From positions 1-25,893 of the forward strand of contig BBXU01001571.1 of the NCBI GenBank assembly GCA_001598975.1: a stretch of DNA of 25,893 nt. Reading direction: 5' to 3'. Positions 19,516 to 25,893 of the stretch are shown here, in pieces (position 1 is the stretch's first letter; each line of letters starts with the position of its first letter). The notes below the pieces were generated by a model. That model saw nothing but the letters and a program-made list of their open reading frames with translations. It did not search any database and was not told the DNA's origin. The DNA is from Parachlorella kessleri. Lineage: Eukaryota > Chlorophyta > Trebouxiophyceae > Chlorellales > Chlorellaceae. The position numbers and the translations under genes are program-made.

Positions 19516-20589
19516 GAGTTGGGCTAACAACAGCGGAAGAGAGGGCAGGAGGGGAAGCTGGAATTTGGCTGGGTGTCAGAGGGTCGGTTGTGTTGAGCAG
19601 TGAAGCACAACTAAGGTTTGCTTTAGGTAGGACTGCAGTCTTTGACGCGCTCGGTGGTTTCGCTGGAGGGCTTGAGCGGATGGTACCTTGGCGTAGGATA
19701 TATGGCCTTAGGGTCTGGAGCGTAGTTGGTCCCTTGGTCAGAGTGCGCTAGCGCAGCATTCGGTGTGGGCGTTTAAATGGTGCAGACCAGGGATGGGAAC
19801 GAATGGGACTTATGTGTGCAGAGTAGGATGATTATTGAGGGACTGAAGTAGAGAGAGCCCTTTGTCTATTCCCTTCTCAAGCCAGCTGGTTGAATTGGAA
19901 GGACCGGGGATCAAGGTTCATGCAATCTTGTGCCAGTGGATTATTGTTAGGTGCCTGCGCTTCACCTTGGCACCTATTATGTCTTGACACAACAAAAGTG
20001 GTTTTGACCGAATCAGAAGAATCGCGCGGTAAGAGAGGATTACTAATGAATGGTGTGCGCTGTGTTGCGTGCAACAGTCAATCACTGATATATACCGCTT
20101 CTTCCTGATATCAAGTTTTGATTTGGTTCTTCTACTACTTACCAAGTTATCCTTCTCCCCGCTTGGGGCAACTTTTGTGAGCTTTTGCTTGAGCAGTTGG
20201 CAGTTTTTTCGAAGCTGTACTGTCCTCACTACCAAGCAAGCATGTCTCCCCTTTTCAGCGGTTTCTGCATTGATGCCCTAAGATGGCCTGCTCTGCACGG
20301 CAGTCCATCGTATGTTGTCATTCTGCTATTGAGTGTCCTTGACAGGAATTGGAATGGCATGTTTTTTGTTACCCACAAAGCAGAGAAGGTCAAGGCGAGG
20401 CTGACCAACTCCATAGGCTGACAACATCTTGTCCTCCAGCCAGCCGTGAGGTGTGCATGCCTGAGCTCGTCCAAAGGAGAAACATATCGAGTCAGCAGTT
20501 AGCAATGCCCGAGCATTTCTGCCTTTAATTCCACTTCAGTCATGAATAGCTACTGGATAGCCAGCAAACTAATTTTATCCCAGGCGACT
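19516..20589. other. Intergenic region, no gene seen
   Basis: No open frame here shows a family motif or a splice-consistent exon chain. Around 19980-20420 the base composition becomes more A+T-rich than the neighbouring gene regions. It leads into transposase remnants. Confidence 0.5.
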
Positions 20590-20890
20590 GCAAGGGCGTG
20601 TGCCAGCCAGGTGGATGTGCTACTGCAACGCCCCATCAAGGCAGGCATGCAGCTGGCCTTCACCAAGGCCATCTCATCTGAAATAGCAGCTCTAAGATAT
20701 CAGCCCAGGTGAAGGTGGGGGAGGAGGTGTAGCTGGACTTTTGCACCCCCTACCTGCACGACCTTCCAAACCATGCTGGTGGAGGTGAACCGAAGCCTGG
20801 CAAAACAGCAAGATATGGTCAGGAAGGGCTATTGAAAAGTGTGGCTTTAGCTGCACCCAAGATTGATACCGGGAGGCTCTCAACCGACCC
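20590..20890 (+). pseudogene. Pogo-like (DDE_1) transposase remnant A, C-terminal part
   Basis: Broken frames read VDVLLQRPIKAGMQLAFTKA, then, after a frameshift and stops, AIEKCGFSCTQD. The D-V-x-x-x-R-P-x-K-A block matches the region after the last catalytic motif of DDE_1 transposases (typically QPxDVxxxRPFK). The I-E-K-C-G-F block matches their C-terminal end. In-frame stops (for example in the block following the first match) show that it is dead. No terminal inverted repeats were recognised. Confidence 0.55.
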
Positions 20891-21083
20891 TCCAGGTGCT
20901 CAGCTAGGGATGGAGGCAGAGGAGGTAGTAGCAGCTTGTGTCGATACCCAACGTCCCACCATAACGACAACGAGAACCATGACGAAGTCTCCAGGAATGA
21001 GGGCGAGGAGGGTCCTTATGCTGCTTGCTGTCCCAGGTTGTTCCTCGCCATCCAACTGTCACATTGTGATACCTCGCTTAAGA

Positions 21084-21330
21084 CTGGAGGTCATCGGCGT
21101 GGAGGACAAGCGCAAGTTCACCCTGGTAGTGGGCCAGGCATTCATGGGCTGGTTCTAGCAGACTGCCAAGCTGGTCTTCATTCATGGCGGCTGCATTAGT
21201 ATGTGCCAACTGACCGATGTGCTGCTGCAGCGCCCCAATAAGGCAGGCATCCAGCTGGCTTTCTCCGGCCATCTTAGCCAAGATAGCAGCCCAGGTGGAG
21301 GTGAAGGAGGAGGTGCATTACCAGGGGGCT
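21084..21330 (+). pseudogene. Pogo-like (DDE_1) transposase remnant B
   Basis: Reads VIGVEDKRKFTLVVGQAFM, a TAG, then KLVFIHGGCISMCQLTDVLL and QRPNKAGIQLAF. The G-x-E-D-K-R-x-x-T block and the F-I-x-G-G-C-x-S-x-x-Q-x-x-D-V block are both known from DDE_1 transposases, where about 100 residues separate them. Here only about 25 remain, so the core is deleted. It is similar to A over 21218-21316 and forms an inverted repeat with C. Confidence 0.55.
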
Positions 21331-21358
21331 AGCTGAGCTCCTGCAGGGTCTGCTGTTT

Positions 21359-21541
21359 CCAGCTGGATGCCTGCCTTGTGGGGCGCCTAAGCTTTTTATC
21401 TGTCGGCTGGCACTTGCAAGGTGCAGCCGCAGGGAATGAAGACCACCTTGGTAGTGGGATAGGTCTGCTTATACCAGTCCATGAAAGCCTGGCCCACTAC
21501 TAGGTGAACTTGCGCTTGTCTTCCACGCCGATCACCTGCAG
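21359..21541 (-). pseudogene. Pogo-like (DDE_1) transposase remnant C
   Basis: On the minus strand it reads QVIGVEDKRKFT, then, after a 1-base shift, VVGQAFMDWYKQTYPTTK and VVFIPCGCTLQVPADR, then a stop. It is the same segment as B in opposite orientation, with the same internal deletion but different stops. Upstream minus-strand sequence to about 21944 is open but shows no transposase motif that I can name. Confidence 0.55.
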
Positions 21542-22306
21542 TATCAAGTTGGTGTCATAAGAATCGACTGACCGTAACCTTCCTCACCGTCACTATTGGG
21601 GCCCAGCGCTGGTAAGTCGTCGTCATGGTGGGACAGGTGCACCAGGACTAGCTGACCCTCACGGGCTGCCCACCGTGGGCACCGGTGACTGGCGTGGCAG
21701 GTATCACACACCATTCAAACTTGTACTCCGCCTTGAAGCGGTCTACATTTCCCTGCTCTCTTGTCGTCGGCTCCCCAAGCCCCGCTGTGCCACGTTCAAC
21801 CTTCATGGAGCGCATGATGACACGCTTCAAGGCCAGTGGAGCAGAAGTGGCATCTCGCAGAAGGGGGAACTTGGTCAACAGCGCGCACAGGATCAGCGGG
21901 TCTGTCCCCGCCACTTTGCACGGTTCCTCTGAGCCTCCAGGCAAGATTTATTCATATTTGCAATTCGAGAAGGCCGCCCGAGCTTGATAATACTTACACT
22001 TGTCTGAAGGGTACGGTAGACTGGACTGATCAACCAGCTCCGAACCACCAGCGCATGCCTTGCACACGGGCTGACACGTTTCAACCATGTATCACCGATG
22101 TCGCCATGATCCTCGCTCATCGGCAACACAGACCTCGGCAAGGGCGCAAGCGGGAAGTCTAGTCGCTTACCCAGGGGCACTCCTTGGCTGCTTCTGGCTT
22201 GTAAATGTGATTGCAAAGTGACCCAAAATTGAAGTCAAACCCTCACACGTGTTCAATCGGACCTCCTGTGCCGAAAGGCAAACTGGTCGATCAGGTCATG
22301 CTGTCC
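21542..22306. other. 3' flank of the small minus-strand genes
   Basis: No supported gene. The minus-strand TGTAA at 21998-21994 could end the transcript of the genes at 22307-23563, giving a 3' UTR of about 310 nt. Confidence 0.45.
21994..21998 (-). terminator. Candidate TGTAA poly(A) signal of the 22307-23563 transcript
   Basis: First minus-strand TGTAA after the stop at 22307. No TGTAA occurs between the two ORFs, which fits one shared transcript. Confidence 0.5.
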
Positions 22307-23070
22307 TCACATCTGCTTCCTTGCTTTGCTGGATAGGCTGGCATACAAGTCGTAGACGAAGCTCCACAGCATCAGCGCTCCACCGACAGCTGCAATATAA
22401 AGCAAGATAGGTACTTGTCAGTGCTGAACTGCATCAAGTGCAAGAATGCTGTACTGGTCGTAGCCTGACATGCAACATGCATTTCATGCAACATGCTTTT
22501 AGACTTGCAACGTGCTGCTCGACAATTATGATATGCAGGTCCTGGACGTGCAAAAGCGCTGCTCAGCAGGGTAACTGGTAAAGGGGCATTCACAGCAGCT
22601 GGCAGCCCCACCCTTGCGTCACGCGCTTGACTACCTGCAACGACCGCCACCATGAACGAGACCAGGAGGAGGCCGTCATCGCCAAGGTCACGCAGCCACT
22701 GGCCAAAGCTGCGCTTGGATAGAGGCGTGCCCTTGTACTTGCTGCCGCCTGTCCGGCCACCAGCAGCCGCCCCACCGCCTGAGCTGGGGGTCGCCGGCAT
22801 GCCGCTGCAAGGTCCGGTCCCAGCTTGATAGTAGTAGACGGGATAGCCAAGGGCCCTGCGCGGTGCACAGCAAGCGCTCAGCAAGGTGAGCATGCCAAGC
22901 CAGTCATTTGCCACGCTTGCTGGAAGGTTGGAACCCTCCAAGCTGCTGGATACGGCCTCAGTGACAGACAGAGTGTACACCATCATCGCTGCCAGTCGCT
23001 GGCGCACTTGCTTGCCATAAGTTTCTTCGCCCGTATACTTCTTGAATGCTGCCGCACCACTAGTCGCCAT
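22307..23070 (-). CDS. Hypothetical small membrane protein (2 exons)
   Basis: Minus-strand exons 23070-22635 and 22389-22307 join in phase (G + CT) and give 172 aa. I do not recognise the family. Visible parts: a charged N-terminus; a Gly/Ala/Ser/Pro-rich stretch (about 84-115); the basic block KYKGTPLSKRSFGQWLRDLG (111-130); one strong hydrophobic helix at about 132-158 formed across the splice junction (LLLVSFMVAVVA + AVGGALMLW); and a basic end, SSKARKQM. A weaker hydrophobic patch is at 58-69. The splice is well supported because it rebuilds one continuous helix. The ATG has A at -3 and G at +4 and lies only 7 nt after the stop of the upstream ORF on the same strand. Confidence 0.6.
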
Positions 23071-23077
23071 ACTCCAC

Positions 23078-23563
23078 CTACTTGCAGCTGTCTAGGTAGG
23101 AACTCAATCGGACTCTGCCCAGAGTCTGCTTGGCGGTCAGGTCAGTCCAGTAGTCGGGCACACAGAAGCAGTTCCTGGTGGACAGGGTGGAGTTGGCGCC
23201 ATAGCTGTTGTAGATAGTTTGGCAGCACTCGGCAGCTGCAAGAGGCATGGTGTCAGGGGGCGGTGAGATGAGCGGTAACTGCAGTGTTGTGTTCCTGATA
23301 TGGACTCAGGCTGCACCCGATCGCTTATGACAATGGGTCTGTACACAGTCTCTTTATTCAGGTAGGTGGAATAGATGATGTGACTTACTGGCTGCCTTCC
23401 CAGTCGCAATGGTCGCAGCGCAAGACGGCTCAGTGCCCGTCACTAGCCGCAGGTTTCCGGCTGTGCAGGTCTCGCTTGGATCCCGTGGCAATGGCAACGG
23501 AGGCTGCGCAGTTGCGCAGACCGCAAAGGCGGCAAGCAAGGTGATGCACTTGGCGGTTTTCAT
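23078..23563 (-). CDS. Secreted Cys-rich protein, LTP/8-Cys-motif-like (2 exons)
   Basis: Minus-strand exons 23563-23389 and 23235-23078 join in phase and give 110 aa. The start MKTAKCITLLAAFAVCATAQ is a clear signal peptide. The mature part has seven Cys: C33, C48, C62-C63, C81-x-C83 and C109. The order C...C...CC...CxC...C is that of the plant non-specific lipid-transfer / 8-Cys motif lacking the last Cys, and AECCQTIYNSYG and NCFCVPDYW sit as the CC and CxC helices do. The family match is by Cys pattern only and could be convergent. A donor-like AA/GTAGGT overlaps the final codons, so a spliced form with another C-terminus, perhaps with an eighth Cys, is possible. It diverges from the ferric reductase gene. 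Confidence 0.6.
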
Positions 23564-23816
23564 ACCGCTGTTGAGCAGTGTCCAGGGGTTAAGAGGGGAG
23601 TGATCCAAGATCTCGGTTGATAAGATGGTAGAAGCGGCAATTGCAGGGGTGGGCAGGGGTCGACAGAGCGTGCAGGGGTCGAAGTCGCGCACGCCTCTTC
23701 CGCCAACGTACGCCAGGGGCGTGCCAGGGCTCGAGATGAAGCTTATCCCGACTACTTGAGGCCATCGAATGTCATAAGATCACCTTACCTTGAAGTGGAG
23801 GAAGGCAGAGTGTGCC
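23564..23816. promoter_or_regulatory. Divergent promoter region, secreted protein / ferric reductase
   Basis: 253 bp separate the two ATGs. It contains CAGGGGTCGACAGAG and a second GCAGGGGTCGAAGTC, a short direct repeat of GCAGGGGTCGA-type sequence (about 23644-23682). I recognise no known iron-response element in it. Confidence 0.5.
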
Positions 23817-25730
23817 ATGAGGGAACGCTCCCTCCGGCTGACCATGGTCACCGCCGCCATCCGGCTGTTCCTTTTCATGGTGGCAGTGGCCGGCATAGGC
23901 GTCTACCTGTTCTTCGTGTTCTATTGGATATCAGACTCATATGATGCGCTCACTGAGAGGGTCTTCTCGTCGTGGGTCGTCCCCTATCAGTATGGCAAGG
24001 ATGCTGGTGTCAACATCTTGGAGTCTCGCACCAGCCAGGCTATGTTCTTCCTTTGGGTCACTCTCCTTACCTCAGCCCTAGCCACCTTGCTCCGCAAGAA
24101 CCTTCCAAAGCCGGAGGAGAGCACATGGGTGAAGGCCCTGAAGGGCAAGGTGGGTCTGCCAGTCCTCTATCGCTTTTTGACAGCAACAGGACCGGGGGAC
24201 GCGGTGGGCTTGTGCACACGCACCTCATTCAGTGTGATTTGATGATGAAAGTGCTCGTACCGAGTCAAGCATCACTGTCACCTCAGTAACTGCCACCCCC
24301 AGCCAGCACTGGCCAACCTGCCGTATCCCACGTCGTCTTCCTTCCCTTCCTTGGACGCAGGCCCACCGGCTGCTGGCCTATGAGCTGCCCCCCTGTGGCT
24401 TCTGGATCAAGTGGTGTGGGGGCATGAGTGTGGGGGACCTCCTCCTGGTGCTCCTCTGGCTGGCTGTCAATGCCTGGTACCTTGGAGAGTACATGAGCTT
24501 CTACATGGAGCGCATCAATGCAGGTGGGTAGGCGTGGGAGGGCGGGAGGGTGGGCGAGATGGGACGTGTGTGCAAGGGGTGTGATGCAGGGGCAGGTCGC
24601 AACACCTTGCAGGAATATCTTGGGCTCCCTGCGACCTGGTACCTACGTGCATAGCCAGCGCGTCTGCCATTCCTGGGATGCAATGTGCCATAGCCTGTAC
24701 AGGCCTGCACATGTGCTAGCCTGGCGGTACGGTTTTGCATTCAAGCCACACCGCATAACACCAACACACTGACCTCTGGATGCTTCCTCGGCTGCAGCAT
24801 TTGGTGTGGGCGTTGCGATGCCATACCCCAAGTACCAGTATGTGCTGGAAAGGTGGGTTGCTTCGGTAGGGGTGAGTAGTCGGAAATGCATCCTTTCCGT
24901 CCACATCTGCTGGCACTAGCATGTACTGGGGCCGCTTCGCCAAGGGACGTGCTGTTGAACCCTCACTCGGTTGCATTGCGTCCATTTCTGGCCTCATGAC
25001 GCCAGCTGGGTTGCACGCCGGTTGCCTTGCTGGCGGCAGGTGTTCGCTCCTTCCTCCCAACCACATTTTGAGGGCACACTGCGTGCCTGCCTCTCTTCTG
25101 AACTGCAGGCTGGCTCTTACCTTTGGCCTCATGCTGATGCCCAACGTGGCGCTACTGTTCTTCCCCATCCCCCACAACTCCTTCATAAACACCCTGACGG
25201 GCATCCCTCACGAGCGCATGATCAGATACCACAGGTGCGGCCAGGGTTGCGGGGCACTTCTTGAGAAACTGCACGGTGGCGCTTGTGCTGCCGACGGTGA
25301 GCTTGCGCTATATTCTTGCACTCGCTGCTGCTGCTGGTGCTGCTGGTGCTGGTGCTGCTGCCGCTGCCACCGCCGCTGCTGTTTCGTTGATGTTGCTCGA
25401 ATTAATATATCTATATGCAATGCTGCCAGCAGACCACCGCGCGCAGCATGTGGTCTGCCAACAGCATCGCATTATTTGTCATATGTGCACTCTCCCCCAG
25501 CCTCTCCCCAGGTCACAGGCTGGTGCTTACAAGCTTACCTCAGGTTGCCGGGGCCAACGTCTCAGCTTGGGTCCCTTACACCGCACTTTTGAAATTCCAT
25601 ATGTACCATGCACGCGGGGAACACAGCGCTTATGCTTCTTCTGGTGCTATAGATGGATGGGCCATGGCACGATGTGGATCCTCGTCCTGCACGGCTGCCT
25701 GTACTATCTCTACTGGATCGTCAACGGCGG
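23817..25730 (+). CDS. FRO-type ferric reductase, 5' part (5 exons seen, continues past window)
   Basis: Exons 23817-24149, 24361-24523, 24798-24852, 25109-25234 and 25653-25730 keep phase and give 251 residues; the last donor (GTGGGT at 25731) leads into an intron running out of the window. Hydrophobic segments lie at about 12-38 (RLFLFMVAVAGIGVYLFFVF), 74-92, 136-152 and 185-202. RYHRWMGHGTM then LVLHG gives H225-x13-H239, the spacing of the heme-binding His pair in the ferric reductase/NADPH oxidase superfamily. The usual second His pair and the FAD/NADPH domains would be downstream. The long loop before TM2 (residues 39-72) fits plant and algal FROs. Such enzymes reduce Fe3+ or Cu2+ at the plasma membrane. 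An NADPH oxidase is possible but the loop and order favour FRO. The start is the first ATG of the frame. Confidence 0.85.
25322..25381 (+). repeat. GCT-rich trinucleotide repeat in a ferric reductase intron
   Basis: An imperfect GCTGCTGGTGCT tract in the intron between exons 4 and 5. It reads as poly-Leu/Ala-like in every frame and is not coding in this model. Confidence 0.85.
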
Positions 25731-25893
25731 GTGGGTACCACACCTTGTGCCCCTGTGCTTTGCGGTACCCATCAGTACTGACATCACATGCGTGGGACGG
25801 CGTTGTTAATTGCTCTGGTCTTGATAGCTGTCTGCTTTGGGGGCTGGTTGGCTGATCGTCTGATTTCTCCCCTGTTGCTGCATACCTGGCTGT

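Larger units (their letters stand above)
21084..21541. repeat. Long imperfect inverted repeat (remnants B and C)
   Basis: Arms 21084-21258 and 21359-21541 face each other across 100 bp. The outer 80 bp match at nearly nine of ten positions, and the inner part is weaker. A transcript across it could fold into a long hairpin. Confidence 0.75.

Noticed and set aside
21648..21944. 98-codon minus-strand frame next to transposase remnant C
   Set aside because: Could be a remnant of the N-terminal half of the element, but I could not find the expected DNA-binding or N-x-D-E-T type motifs, so it is not called.
25261..25420. Ala/Leu-rich open frame over the GCT repeat
   Set aside because: Low-complexity trinucleotide tract in an intron; the heme-His exons on both sides join in phase without it.

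Overview
The window looks like nuclear DNA of a green alga, most likely a chlorophycean of the Chlamydomonas/Volvox type. The reasons are: G+C-rich coding exons cut by many short GT-AG introns, long Ala/Pro/Gln/Gly-rich protein linkers, and TGTAA poly(A) signals 3' of most genes. TGTAA is the known signal of this group. The proteins (a DCD-RING protein, NRAMP, a plastid-type EamA carrier, an FRO-type reductase) also fit the green lineage. Species cannot be told from the sequence. Gene models below were built by hand from splice sites, codon phase and family motifs; for the conserved genes every exon junction keeps phase.

Layout. 151-5912 (+): an 11-exon gene for a predicted 924-residue protein with two PAM2 motifs, a DCD domain, a ubiquitin-interacting motif and a C-terminal RING finger. 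7148-11481 (+): a 10-exon NRAMP divalent-metal transporter. 12741-13611 (+): a small 3-exon gene for a serine palmitoyltransferase small subunit. 15094-16536 (-): a 5-exon FMN-binding pyridoxamine-phosphate-oxidase-like protein of the Alr4036 family. It diverges across about 300 bp from 16836-19414 (+), a 5-exon EamA/DMT transporter with a plastid-like N-terminus. 19415-22300 is gene-poor and holds broken pieces of a pogo-like (DDE_1) transposase, two of them as an inverted repeat. 22307-23563 (-): two small ORFs, a secreted Cys-rich protein and a one-helix membrane protein, only 7 nt apart, possibly one dicistronic mRNA. 23817 to the window end (+): the 5' part of an FRO-type ferric reductase, divergent from the secreted-protein gene.

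Genes working together. Reductive iron uptake needs a ferric reductase and a divalent-metal importer. Both are within 17 kb here, and the reductase shares a 253 bp divergent promoter region with a secreted Cys-rich protein. Shared function of this set is inference. The other genes concern ubiquitin/mRNA biology, sphingolipid synthesis and plastid transport, with no evident common pathway.

Most unusual signals: (1) the PAM2-PAM2-DCD-UIM-RING architecture; (2) repeated short copies of intron-exon junctions lying inside introns of two different genes; (3) the 7-nt-spaced ORF pair; (4) an NRAMP with Tyr in place of the His of the TM6 motif; (5) a 33-nt perfect palindrome and a hairpin that holds a poly(A) signal.
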